From Pseudomonas grimontii (GTDB taxonomy: Bacteria; Pseudomonadota; Gammaproteobacteria; Pseudomonadales; Pseudomonadaceae): DNA of 64,000 bases. The stretch's first letter is position 1; each line of letters opens with the position of its first letter. Below, piece by piece: positions 33,915 through 42,484 of the stretch. A program made the translations under genes and the position numbers. The stretch spans positions 29,643 through 93,642 of the forward strand of contig NZ_VFES01000023.1 in the NCBI RefSeq assembly GCF_007858185.1, in the 5' to 3' direction. The notes under the pieces are model-generated. The model did no database searches. It was not told the origin of the DNA and saw only the letters and a program-made list of their open reading frames with translations.

Positions 33915-34933
33915 CCATGGCAGACCGGGGCGCCATCCAGATACACACGGTCTTTACCGTTGCCCTTGGCGGCGTAGAGATTGCGGTCGGCACGCTTGAG
34001 GACCGCCGACATATCGTCCCCGGCCGTAAAACGCGTCATGCCAGCACTGCAGGTGTAGTGATGGGGCGGTGCGACACTGTAGCGAATCCCATGCAACAGC
34101 CGCAGCGCAAAATCGCTGGCGACATCAGGGTCATCGCCCACCAGCAGCACGCCGAATTCCTCGCCGCCAATCCTGCCGAAACTGTGGCTGCCGGGGGTGG
34201 ATTTCAGGCATGCGGCCATGGCGCAGAGAATCCGGTCGCCGACATCATGGCCGAACTGGTCATTCTTCAACTTGAAACTGTCGATATCCAACATCATGAA
34301 GTAGCCGGTATCACCGGCCGCAATCAGTTTGGAGAAGCTCTCCATAAAGGCGCGCCGGTTCAGGATGGAGGTCAAGTAATCCGTCTCGGCCAATTCCCGA
34401 AACTCACTCTCGACCAGTAACACGGAGCGCAGGTTTTTCAGGTAGTAGACATTCAAGATAAAGCCGATCGATACCGACGCGGCACAGAAGATAAACACAT
34501 AGGTGTCGACGCCGTCATAAAGGCTCAGCTGAATGTTGGGCCACGTCAGTAACCAGACCAGGGCGGCGCAAACCAGAAAATCCTGGACCACGATAAACAG
34601 GATTGCGCTGCTCATCACCAAAGTCACGGCCAGCGGCAAGGCGAACACCTGCAACGCGGGGCGGGTGTGCACCACATAGGCAAAACCTGCGGACAGCAGC
34701 ACCATGTAGAACCCGCCCAGCGCCCGCCACAGCACATAATGCGTCACCACCCGGTGAACCCCATACACCACGCACAGCCCCAGCGTGACCAGCACCACCG
34801 GCCAGCCGAGCATCCCCCCACGATCCACCAGCAACACCGCCAGCCAGGCGAAAATCCCGATCAGTTCGGCCTGGGCGATGGCGGGCGACAACAGCCTCTG
34901 CATCCGTGGCCTGAGTTTCACATTTGCCGGCAT
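33905..34933 (-). CDS. Membrane-bound diguanylate cyclase (GGDEF domain)
   Basis: The 342-residue protein has five to six hydrophobic segments in residues 15-165, with no recognised sensor fold, and a C-terminal GGDEF domain. The active-site motif reads G-G-E-E-F, which is functional in other cyclases. L-T-S-I-L-N-R-R-A-F and D-I-D-S-F-K-x-x-N-D-x-x-G-H precede it in normal spacing. The RxxD product-inhibition site is absent: the stretch before the motif reads S-T-P-G-S-H-S-F-G-R-I. It should make c-di-GMP at the inner membrane. It overlaps the preceding gene by 16 bases. Confidence 0.92.
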   Translation of the reverse strand: MPANVKLRPRMQRLLSPAIAQAELIGIFAWLAVLLVDRGGMLGWPVVLVTLGLCVVYGVHRVVTHYVLWRALGGFYMVLLSAGFAYVVHTRPALQVFALPLAVTLVMSSAILFIVVQDFLVCAALVWLLTWPNIQLSLYDGVDTYVFIFCAASVSIGFILNVYYLKNLRSVLLVESEFRELAETDYLTSILNRRAFMESFSKLIAAGDTGYFMMLDIDSFKLKNDQFGHDVGDRILCAMAACLKSTPGSHSFGRIGGEEFGVLLVGDDPDVASDFALRLLHGIRYSVAPPHHYTCSAGMTRFTAGDDMSAVLKRADRNLYAAKGNGKDRVYLDGAPVCHGVP

Positions 34934-35823
34934 CCCGTCACTCCCTGTGCATGCGTGGCCGGTGTGTCATCGGCATGACTCAGTTGAAGACTGTGCAGGC
35001 AGATCGCAAACGAATAGGCCATGAACCGTCTTACCAGCACGACAAAAGATGGCAGGACCTCAAGCTGCGTCTTGGAATGAATCTTGAAATAGCCCCGCTC
35101 GGCCCCCTCTTGCACCAGACGAATGACGTGGGTCTTGGACACCGAAAGTTGCTCAGCGATGGAAAGGTAGGACGATGACCTGAAACTTGCGCCCTGGTTA
35201 TCCCGCGCACACGCATCGTTATAGATCGCCAGCATCAACATATGCCCGGCATCGCGTTTTACCAGCCAATAACAATCGGGCATCAACAGGTCAATGCTCA
35301 GGTTACGGCAGAGAAGCACCGAAAACCCTTTGAAATACCGGGCCAGATAGGCGCGATCATCCAACCCGACCATTGAACCGCAAACCGCGGGTTCGGGGCA
35401 CATCACGCCCAGCGGCTCGACCATGGACGTGAGCATCGGCCTGATCTCCGCGCAGGCTTGGGACGATGGGCTGAACAGCCGCAGGCGGCTGTCGTCCGGA
35501 TGCCTCGACACCGTCATGAACCCCAGCGCCCTGAACAGCAGGAAGATCGACTCCAGGCTGTTTCGCGAACAGAACCCGCGCGCCACACAAAACTCTTTCA
35601 CCTCGGACAGCAGGGGAACTGGCTTGGCGAAATACGTGCTCAATAACGTAAAGGACACCATCAAGCGACTGAACTTCAGTGCAGTCTTGTAGAAAAACGG
35701 TCTTTTTGAATAGCACTCCAGCAGAACCGAATAATGGATACGAATACACCCTTCAAAATCCACATGGCGCTCAAACGCCCGCGCCGACTGTTCAATCGCC
35801 AGCTTCAACGAACCACTGCACAT
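34918..35823 (-). CDS. Unrecognised protein with two winged-helix-like segments
   Basis: I do not recognise this 301-residue protein. Two parts look like winged helix-turn-helix units: about 70-130 (S-E-V-K-E-F-C-V-A-R-G-F-C-S-R-N-S-L-E then F-M-T-V-S-R-H-P-D-D-S-R-L-R-L-F) and about 220-270 (Y-L-S-I-A-E-Q-L-S-V-S-K-T-H-V-I-R-L-V then G-Y-F-K-I). No signal peptide or clear membrane span is seen. It contains many cysteines (about ten), unusual for a cytosolic regulator. It overlaps the start of the diguanylate cyclase gene by 16 bases, so the two are coupled and it may control c-di-GMP synthesis or respond to it. Confidence 0.6.
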   Translation of the reverse strand: MCSGSLKLAIEQSARAFERHVDFEGCIRIHYSVLLECYSKRPFFYKTALKFSRLMVSFTLLSTYFAKPVPLLSEVKEFCVARGFCSRNSLESIFLLFRALGFMTVSRHPDDSRLRLFSPSSQACAEIRPMLTSMVEPLGVMCPEPAVCGSMVGLDDRAYLARYFKGFSVLLCRNLSIDLLMPDCYWLVKRDAGHMLMLAIYNDACARDNQGASFRSSSYLSIAEQLSVSKTHVIRLVQEGAERGYFKIHSKTQLEVLPSFVVLVRRFMAYSFAICLHSLQLSHADDTPATHAQGVTGCRQM

Positions 35824-35965
35824 GAGAAAGAGCCCTGATCAAACAACTTGGATTCACTGATCTCAATTGCAGCACCGGTAATGGCGTTTTGCCTTGGGCG
35901 CAATCTAGCGTGATTAGCTCAGGGGACATCGTCGTTACCAAAATTGTTCCAAAAAACCCAGGCGG

Positions 35966-36027
35966 CTTAACCGTTTCAGTCGCCGCGGCGAACCTTCCCC
36001 GCCAGCCGACGTCCGAGCTAAGGCACT
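35966..36027 (+). repeat. Direct repeat of about 62 bases, right copy
   Basis: Right partner of 33854-33914, differing by one indel and scattered changes in the middle. It lies just before the bestrophin gene, 30 bases upstream of its start codon. The rest of the 234-base gap 35824-36057 shows no gene. Confidence 0.8.
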
Positions 36028-36057
36028 GTTGCCTACCGCTCGCCGCGAGGTTGTCGT

Positions 36058-36948
36058 TTGAAAGCCGCCATCATCAAAAAGTACCGCCTGATCATCAAGA
36101 CCATGGGCTACGTGGGCTGGTCGCTATTCTGGCTGTTGCTGTGGGACGTTGCCGTCACCGTGGACTTCATGTTGTTTCTCACCGCCAAGATCAACTTGCC
36201 GCTGATGCCCCTCACCCTGTTGGGCTCGGCACTGATCGTGCTCATCAGCTTTCGCAACAGCAGCGCCTATAACCGCTGGTGGGAGGCGCGTACGCTGTGG
36301 GGCGCGATGGTCAACAACTCGCGCAGTTTTGCCCGGCAGGTATTGACCTTGCTGGACGATCCCGACGGCGACGTGAACCCGGTCAAGTCCACCCTGCTGC
36401 GCCGCCACGTGGCCTACGTGAATTGCCTGGCCGCCCACCTCAGGGGCGAACCGTGCCCTGATGAAGTACGCGCCTTTATCCCCACCGAGGAATTCGCCCG
36501 CAACGGCGCCACCAACAACTTTGCCAATGACATCCTCACCGGCTCTGCGGCGTTGCTGGCCCGTGAATACAAGGCCGGGCACCTGGACAGCATTCGCCTG
36601 GCACGGTTGGAGTCGACCCTGGTGGACCTGTCCAATGCCCAGGGCGGCATGGAACGTATCGCCAACACGCCACTGCCCTACCCTTACGTGTATTTCCCCC
36701 GCCTGTTTATCTCTCTGTTCTGCCTGATCGTGCCCGTGGGCCTGGTGGAATCCCTGGGCTGGTTCACCCCGCTGGCGTCCACCGTGGTGGGCTTTATGCT
36801 GCTGGCCATCGAACGCATCGGCACCGACCTGCAAAGCCCGTTCCGCTCCAGCGAACACCAGATCCAGATGGAAGCCATCTGCGAAACCATCGAAAAGAAC
36901 CTGCAATCGATGCGCCGCGACGCCCTGGCCGACCACCACATCGGCTGA
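36058..36948 (+). CDS. Bestrophin-family membrane protein (YneE type)
   Basis: Starting at TTG (36058, with GAGG eight bases upstream) the protein has 296 residues. It has the bestrophin features S-F-R-N-S-S-A-Y-N-R-W-W-E-A-R near residue 70, several transmembrane helices (about 15-40, 42-60, 215-235, 237-255), P-x-P-Y-x-Y near 205 and I-G-T-D-L-Q-S-P-F near 265. Bacterial members form pentameric channels, some conducting cations, others anions; the physiological role is unclear. No ATG is available at a sensible place. Confidence 0.88.
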   Translation: MKAAIIKKYRLIIKTMGYVGWSLFWLLLWDVAVTVDFMLFLTAKINLPLMPLTLLGSALIVLISFRNSSAYNRWWEARTLWGAMVNNSRSFARQVLTLLDDPDGDVNPVKSTLLRRHVAYVNCLAAHLRGEPCPDEVRAFIPTEEFARNGATNNFANDILTGSAALLAREYKAGHLDSIRLARLESTLVDLSNAQGGMERIANTPLPYPYVYFPRLFISLFCLIVPVGLVESLGWFTPLASTVVGFMLLAIERIGTDLQSPFRSSEHQIQMEAICETIEKNLQSMRRDALADHHIG

Positions 36949-36963
36949 TCATGCCCCGCGCCC

Positions 36964-36990
36964 TAAAGTGCGTGCCCTTTCGGTCGATAA
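36964..36990 (+). promoter_or_regulatory. Sigma-28 (FliA) promoter of the chemoreceptor gene
   Basis: TAAA at 36964-36967 is followed after 15 bases by GTCGATAA at 36983-36990, against the consensus TAAA-N15-GCCGATAA. It lies about 100 bases before the receptor start, fitting the control of chemotaxis genes by the flagellar sigma factor. Confidence 0.8.
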
Positions 36991-37091
36991 ACCGAGGGTA
37001 CGCATGGGCCCTATCCCTTCATAACAACACATGCGGCATTCAGCACTAGCGTTTCCCCTTGCCAAAACTATAAATACCCGCAGGTGAAGTC

Positions 37092-39035
37092 ATGAATATC
37101 AAGCAGAAGCTGACCTGGGCGTTCGCGGCTATCGCGTGCCTTCCGGTCATCCTGGTGGCCGTGTTGGTAGTGCTGAATCTGCGCGAGGGGGCCCTGGCCA
37201 ATTTCCTCGACAGCAGCGGTCGCGAGATCCGTCAGATCGACAACGGCATGAAGCAGTTTTTCGATGGCATCAGCCAGAACGTCGACTTCGTGGCCAAGGA
37301 CCCGCGCGTTGTCGCGGCCAAGGACCTCAAGAGCTACGCCGGCGCCGACGCCGCGCAGGTCCCCCTGACCCAGACCAACAAAGACCTGCTGGCGATTTTC
37401 GACCAGTTCGCCAAAAGCCACCCGAGCACCGCCTACTTGTCTTTGGGCCTCGCCGACGGCGGTTATGCCAGCTGGCCTGATGACACCAAACTGAACAACT
37501 ACGACCCGCGCGTACGCCCCTGGTACAAAGCCGCCATCGCCGCGCCAGGCGCCACCGTGCGCACCGGTGCCTATTACTGGGCACCGGACGACGTGGTGCT
37601 GATCGGCACCGTGCACACCGTCGCCGACGCCACCGGCAACATCCTTGGCGTGGTCGGCCTGGACGTGTCGCTCAAGCAGCTCACCGAGCTGGTGCGCAAC
37701 ATCAAGCTGGGCGACAGCGGCTACCTGATGCTGGTGGAAGCCAACGGCAACGTGCTGGTGGACCCCAGCGACGCCAAGCACAACTTCAAGCCTCTGGCCG
37801 ACCTGGGCCCCAACTACGCCGAACTGGCCAAGGGCGGCGACGGCGTGACCCAGATCGACATCGACGGCGTGGCCTACATGGCCAATGTGGTCAGTTCCAA
37901 GGATTTGGGCTGGCGCTTTATCGGCCTGATCAAACGCGATGAAGTAATGGCCGGCGCCACCAGCCTCACGTGGTTGATCGCCGCGATTGCCGCTGCCCTG
38001 GCCGTGGTGTTCGCGATTGTCGGCGCCAGCTTTGCCAGCATGATCGTACGCCCGATTCGCGGCGTGGCCGACGGCCTGCAAGAAATCGCCGAAGGCGAAG
38101 GCGACCTGACGCGCCAACTCAAGGTGCAAGGCAAGGACGAAACCGCCAGCCTGGCCGGCTGGTTCAACCAGTTCCTGAGCATGATCGCGCAACTGGTGCA
38201 GCGCATCGGCAACGCCTCTTCCGACCTGCAGACCGCCGCCGCCGACACCAGCGAAGTCGCCAATAACATGAACCAGGCCGCCGGCCGCCAACGGGAAGCC
38301 GTGGAGCTGGTGAGCACCGCGTTCAATGAAATGGTCGCCACCGCCAACGAAGTCGCGCGCTCCTGCAGCGCCGCCGCCGCGAGTGCCGACGAAGGCTACC
38401 GCGACGTGCACAATGGCCAGCAACATATCGGCGAAGCCACCGGCAGCGTGCTCAAGCTCAGCGAAGACCTGCAAAAGTCGACCCAGACCATGCAGTTGCT
38501 GGAGCAGGACAGCCAGAACATCAACACCATACTCGACACCATCCGGTCGATCGCCGAACAGACCAACCTGCTGGCGCTCAACGCGGCGATTGAAGCCGCA
38601 CGCGCCGGTGATCAGGGCCGAGGCTTTGCCGTGGTCGCCGACGAAGTCCGCGCCCTCGCCCGCCGCACCGCCGATTCAACCGGTGAAATCGACAGCCTGC
38701 TGGGCAACCTCGCCCGTCGCACCCAGGAAGTCACCCTGCAGATGCAAGGCAGCCTGCTGGTGTCCCACACCAGCGTGGAACGCATCCAGCAGGCCCGCGA
38801 CAGCTTCGACAAGATCCAGGGTTCGGTGGACTCGATCCGCGACCAGAACACCCAGATCGCCACCGCCGCCGAAGAACAGCACCAGGTGGCCGAGGAGATC
38901 AACCGCCACATCGCGCAGATCCATGCCGATGCGCAACTGGTCGAAGGCTTTGCCCACTCGGCACAGACCGGATCAGGTCGGTTGACGGATATTTCCGGTC
39001 AGCTCAAGGGGCTGGTGGGCCGGTTCAAGTTCTAG
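37092..39035 (+). CDS. Methyl-accepting chemotaxis protein with dCache ligand domain
   Basis: The 647-residue receptor has an N-terminal membrane anchor (8-30), a periplasmic double-Cache domain (about 35-290), a second membrane helix (about 293-315), a HAMP domain and a cytoplasmic signalling domain. Its hairpin tip reads I-R-S-I-A-E-Q-T-N-L-L-A-L-N-A-A-I-E-A-A. The membrane-distal module contains Y-D-P-R-V-R-P-W-Y-K and a later G-L-D-V, which fit the Y-x4-R-x-W-Y ... D signature of amino-acid-binding dCache receptors such as PctA. Attractant amino acids are thus the probable ligands. No C-terminal CheR-binding pentapeptide is present. Confidence 0.93.
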   Translation: MNIKQKLTWAFAAIACLPVILVAVLVVLNLREGALANFLDSSGREIRQIDNGMKQFFDGISQNVDFVAKDPRVVAAKDLKSYAGADAAQVPLTQTNKDLLAIFDQFAKSHPSTAYLSLGLADGGYASWPDDTKLNNYDPRVRPWYKAAIAAPGATVRTGAYYWAPDDVVLIGTVHTVADATGNILGVVGLDVSLKQLTELVRNIKLGDSGYLMLVEANGNVLVDPSDAKHNFKPLADLGPNYAELAKGGDGVTQIDIDGVAYMANVVSSKDLGWRFIGLIKRDEVMAGATSLTWLIAAIAAALAVVFAIVGASFASMIVRPIRGVADGLQEIAEGEGDLTRQLKVQGKDETASLAGWFNQFLSMIAQLVQRIGNASSDLQTAAADTSEVANNMNQAAGRQREAVELVSTAFNEMVATANEVARSCSAAAASADEGYRDVHNGQQHIGEATGSVLKLSEDLQKSTQTMQLLEQDSQNINTILDTIRSIAEQTNLLALNAAIEAARAGDQGRGFAVVADEVRALARRTADSTGEIDSLLGNLARRTQEVTLQMQGSLLVSHTSVERIQQARDSFDKIQGSVDSIRDQNTQIATAAEEQHQVAEEINRHIAQIHADAQLVEGFAHSAQTGSGRLTDISGQLKGLVGRFKF

Positions 39036-39084
39036 CCTGACGCATTCGAGGCGGTGATCCACGCACCGCCTCGTTGGTTTAACC

Positions 39085-40458
39085 CTACGCCGCCACCTTG
39101 AGCTCGGTCGACCGCCCGGTTGCCTTGAAGAAAACCAGCACCGCAATCCCCAGCACGATCCAGCAACTGCCGCCGACCTTGGCGTAGATATCCGAATTGA
39201 CCAGCACATAACTGATGATCACGAAGCCGATCAGCGGTACCAACCCGTGCACTACGCGGCGGCCGGCCCCCCGGTAATGCCAGGCCACAGCCACATGAAG
39301 CAGCAGGAAGGCGGTCAGCGCACCAAAGTTGCACATCGACGCCAACAGGTCGATCTGCCCGACAAACAACAGCCCCAGCACCAGGCTCAAGCCTGCCACC
39401 AACAGCGTGGCGCGTTGGGGGACGCCGGTCTTCGCGTCGATCTGGCTGAGAAACTGCGGCAACTGACGGTCCCGAGCCATGGCGAACAGCAGCCGTGACG
39501 TCGCGGCCTGGGCCACCAGTGAGTTGGCGATCGCCGCGCCGATGGCGACTGCCAGGGCAATCACGATTTGCAGCCAGGGGCCAGCCACCAGTCGGCCGAT
39601 TTCATAGAAGGCGTTGTTGGAGGCTTCGGGGCTCGGGTACTGGACCAGGTTGGGTTGAAGCAACGCCGCCAGCCAGGTCTGCACCATGAACAGCGCCGCC
39701 ACCAGGGTCAGGGCCCACAACGTCGCGCGGCCCACGGCACGGCTACCGCCACGGGTTTCTTCGGACAAGGTGGAAATCGCATCAAAGCCCAGGAACGACA
39801 ACACCGCCACCGACAGCGCGCTGAAGATCAGCGGCAGGGAAAACTCGGCCGGGTTGTACAGCGGCTTCATCGTCCAGCTCGCGCCATTGACGCCATTGCT
39901 GATGGCGATACTCGCCAGCACCACAAACACCACCAGCACCACCAATTGCCCGTACAGGAACAGGCGATTGGCGCGGGCGGTGGTCTGGATGCCGCGCAGG
40001 TTCACCAGCGTGTTGACCAGCACGAAAAACACGATCCACACCGGCTGGGATATCCCCGGAAAAACGTTGGCCATGGCATTCGCACCGATGACGTAGAGCA
40101 AGGTCGGCACCAGCAGATAATCCAGCAGGATCGCCCACCCCGCGAGGAAGCCCAACTGGCTGTTCAGGCCGCGACCGACATAGGCATACACCGAGCCCGC
40201 CACCGGAAACGCCTGGGACATCTGCTGGTAGCTGATCGCGGTGAAGAGCATGGCGACAAAGCCGATCAAGTAAGTCAGCGGCACCATGCCATGGCTGGCG
40301 TCGAACACGCCGCCAAAGATCGAGAACGGCGCCAGCGGCACCATGAAGACCATACCGTAGATCAGCAGGTCGCCCAGGCTGAGCTGGCGCTTGAGTTGCT
40401 GGGTATATCCGAAACGCGCGAGCTGCGCGCTGTCGGCGGGTGTGGGAATGTCGGACAT
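39085..40458 (-). CDS. APC-superfamily amino acid/amine permease
   Basis: The 457-residue protein has twelve hydrophobic helices and the APC hallmarks: D-L-L-I-Y-G-M-V-F-M-V-P-L-A-P in helix 1, P-V-A-G-S-V-Y-A-Y-V-G-R-G in helix 2-3, and L-G-F-D-A-I-S-T-L-S-E-E-T-R-G-G in helix 6. It resembles transporters for amino acids or amines annotated near LuxR solos in plant-associated Pseudomonas. It is divergent from the LuxR gene, and the region between them contains an 18-base palindrome. It may move the signal molecule or its precursor; this is inference. Confidence 0.9.
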   Translation of the reverse strand: MSDIPTPADSAQLARFGYTQQLKRQLSLGDLLIYGMVFMVPLAPFSIFGGVFDASHGMVPLTYLIGFVAMLFTAISYQQMSQAFPVAGSVYAYVGRGLNSQLGFLAGWAILLDYLLVPTLLYVIGANAMANVFPGISQPVWIVFFVLVNTLVNLRGIQTTARANRLFLYGQLVVLVVFVVLASIAISNGVNGASWTMKPLYNPAEFSLPLIFSALSVAVLSFLGFDAISTLSEETRGGSRAVGRATLWALTLVAALFMVQTWLAALLQPNLVQYPSPEASNNAFYEIGRLVAGPWLQIVIALAVAIGAAIANSLVAQAATSRLLFAMARDRQLPQFLSQIDAKTGVPQRATLLVAGLSLVLGLLFVGQIDLLASMCNFGALTAFLLLHVAVAWHYRGAGRRVVHGLVPLIGFVIISYVLVNSDIYAKVGGSCWIVLGIAVLVFFKATGRSTELKVAA

Positions 40459-40524
40459 GGATGCGCTCCGCAGGGATTGAACAGAAGCCTCACTCTAGGG
40501 CGACGCCCGTCCGGGCGTTATCCT

Positions 40525-40542
40525 GAAAACTACTAGGTTTTC
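40525..40542. promoter_or_regulatory. Candidate LuxR-solo binding site between permease and regulator
   Basis: GAAAAC-TACTAG-GTTTTC is an inverted repeat with perfect six-base arms. Its half CTAGGTT is the complement of AACCTAG found in the element before the peptidase gene at 41358. Confidence 0.5.
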
Positions 40543-40597
40543 GGCCTTGGCAGACTGTTTGCTTGAAAAACCGTGCATCCCAACACCCGGAGCCACC

Positions 40598-41356
40598 ATG
40601 CACACCGACCTGATGACATTCAGCGATCAGCTCGCCCACTTGAACAGCGTTGATGCCTGCCTGGCCCATGTTCAGCAGGCCACCAACCGCCTCGGGTTCA
40701 AGACACTGATCTATGACTATGCGCCGGTCCCCGTCAGCCACGAGGGCGCGCTGATTACCCCCTCGGTGTTCAAGACCCTGAATGCCCCGGGAGATATGTA
40801 CGCGCAGTGGTGCGAACGCGGCTATTACCAGATCGACCCGGTGCAACAGTGCGCTGCGCGGCGCACGACACCATTTGCCTGGTCGTTCAGCGCCGACACC
40901 GGCTGGAACGGCGCGCTGACCGAAGCCCACCGCCCGGTAGCCCACTACATCCGCGACTGCGGCCTGAGCACCGGCCTGACCGTGCCATTGCACTTGCCCG
41001 ATGGCGGCTTTGCCACGCTGACCGCCATCATCGACGGCACACCGGCGGACGCCGAGCATCACACGCGGCAGAACCTCGGTGAAATGCTGGTGTTGGCCCA
41101 TGCGCTCCAGGCCCAGGTCACCGACCTGCTCGCGCCGGCGGAACGCGACTGCACGTACATTCGTCTCACCCGTCGAGAACGTGAGTGCCTGCAGCATTCG
41201 GCCAAGGGGCTGACGGCCAAGGGCATCGCCGCCACGCTCCACCGCTCCGAGGCCACCGTCAACCTGCACCTGATCGCCGCCGCGCGCAAACTGGGCGCGC
41301 GCAACCGCGTGGAAGCCGTCGTACGTGGCTTGCATTACCGCCTGGTGGAAGTCTGA
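40598..41356 (+). CDS. psoR: LuxR solo of the plant-associated (PAR) type
   Basis: The 252-residue protein has an autoinducer-binding domain (about 15-170) and a C-terminal LuxR helix-turn-helix (about 188-245; L-T-R-R-E-R-E-C-L-Q, then I-A-A-T-L-H-R-S-E-A-T-V). Aligned on the conserved D-P pair (80-81), the positions equal to TraR Trp57 and Tyr61 are Met67 and Trp71. These two changes are the mark of OryR, XccR and PsoR, which answer plant-derived compounds instead of acyl-homoserine lactones. The matching Trp85 is kept (Trp95). No luxI gene is nearby, and a proline iminopeptidase gene follows, as in that group. GGAG precedes the ATG at 40598. Confidence 0.88.
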   Translation: MHTDLMTFSDQLAHLNSVDACLAHVQQATNRLGFKTLIYDYAPVPVSHEGALITPSVFKTLNAPGDMYAQWCERGYYQIDPVQQCAARRTTPFAWSFSADTGWNGALTEAHRPVAHYIRDCGLSTGLTVPLHLPDGGFATLTAIIDGTPADAEHHTRQNLGEMLVLAHALQAQVTDLLAPAERDCTYIRLTRRERECLQHSAKGLTAKGIAATLHRSEATVNLHLIAAARKLGARNRVEAVVRGLHYRLVEV

Positions 41357-41358
41357 GA

Positions 41359-41378
41359 ACCTAGCATTTTTGCCAGTG
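41359..41378 (+). promoter_or_regulatory. lux-box-like element before the peptidase gene
   Basis: The 20-base element ACCTAGCATTTTTGCCAGTG has the lux-box size and an imperfect dyad (ACCTAGCA against TGCCAGTG). It lies about 60 bases before the peptidase ATG, a usual position for activation by a LuxR protein. Confidence 0.55.
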
Positions 41379-41437
41379 CACCTGAGCGCCTGCTTTGAAT
41401 AGCCTGTACCCCATCGTTCCCCAATGAGGTACACAAC

Positions 41438-42322
41438 ATGCTGGTACGCGAAGGTTATGCCGATTTCGGTGATTACCGAACCTGGTTCCGGGTCACTGGC
41501 GACTTGAATTCAGGGCGCCTGCCCTTGATCGTTGCCCACGGCGGCCCCGGCTGCACCCATGACTACGTCGACAGTTTCAAAGACCTGGCCGCCACCGGCC
41601 GCGCCGTGGTGCACTACGACCAACTCGGCAATGGCCGCTCGACCCACCTGCCCCAGGCACCCAAGGATTTCTGGTGCGTGGACCTGTTCCTGGCCGAACT
41701 GGACAACCTGATCGCCCACCTGGGCCTGCGTGATTACGCATTGCTTGGGCAATCCTGGGGCGGCATTCTTGGTGCCGAACATGCGGTTCGCCAACCGGTC
41801 GGCCTCAAGGCCCTGATCATCGCCAACTCGCCGGCGTCCATGGAACTGTGGTGCGAAGCGGCCAACGAACTGCGCCAGGCACTGCCCGCCGACGTGCAAG
41901 CCACCTTGCAGCGGCACGAAGACGCCGGCACCACCGATACCCCTGAATACCGCGCCGCCTCCGACGTGTTTTACGCGCGCCACGTGTGCCGTATCCAGCC
42001 AATGCCCGCCGAGGTGGCACGCACCTTTGCCGCGATCGACGCCGACCCGACTGTCTACCATGCCATGAACGGCCCGACCGAATTCCATGTGGTCGGCAGC
42101 ATGCGCAACTGGACCATCATCGACCGTCTGTCGCGCATCCAGGTACCCACCCTGCTGATTTCCGGGCGTTTCGACGAGGCCACGCCAGCGACGGTGCAGC
42201 CGTTTGCCGACGGGATTGAGGAGGTGCAGTGGCAGATTTTCGAGCAGTCCAGCCATATGCCCCACGTCGAAGAACGTGAGGCATGCATGGCGAGCGTCGC
42301 AGCGTTCCTCAACGCGCACTAG
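41438..42322 (+). CDS. pip: Proline iminopeptidase-family alpha/beta hydrolase
   Basis: The 294-residue protein has the family oxyanion motif H-G-G-P-G (residue 28 onward), D-Q-L-G-N-G-R-S, the nucleophile elbow G-Q-S-W-G-G near 103, a catalytic-type aspartate in S-G-R-F-D-E-A-T and histidine in Q-S-S-H-M-P-H. Such enzymes release N-terminal proline from peptides; some act on amides of other amines. Position next to a PAR LuxR solo repeats the arrangement known from Xanthomonas and plant-associated Pseudomonas, where the LuxR protein activates pip. Confidence 0.9.
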   Translation: MLVREGYADFGDYRTWFRVTGDLNSGRLPLIVAHGGPGCTHDYVDSFKDLAATGRAVVHYDQLGNGRSTHLPQAPKDFWCVDLFLAELDNLIAHLGLRDYALLGQSWGGILGAEHAVRQPVGLKALIIANSPASMELWCEAANELRQALPADVQATLQRHEDAGTTDTPEYRAASDVFYARHVCRIQPMPAEVARTFAAIDADPTVYHAMNGPTEFHVVGSMRNWTIIDRLSRIQVPTLLISGRFDEATPATVQPFADGIEEVQWQIFEQSSHMPHVEEREACMASVAAFLNAH

Positions 42323-42437
42323 CCATACCGCCACCCCCGGTACCCGGCGGCCATTGACGCCACCGGGGCCAGCAGGTCGAGGGATTTTCCAGCCCCCTCC
42401 ATGACGACGCACTCCAGCCTCTTGCGCTTCTCGTATT

Positions 42438-42449
42438 ATGGTATACCAT
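42438..42449. promoter_or_regulatory. GntR operator candidate A (catabolic island)
   Basis: ATGGTATACCAT is a perfect 12-base palindrome, followed by CATAC. The extended pattern TGGTATACCAT-N-ATA recurs at 47836 and, with one change, at 49025. It lies 36 bases before the first gene of the island. Confidence 0.75.
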
Positions 42450-42484
42450 CATACGGAAATCCCACGCATCCGATGGAGCCGTCC

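Noticed and set aside
42401..42484. Earlier start for the DUF1185 protein
   Set aside because: The extra codons cover the GntR operator, and the family start is at 42485.
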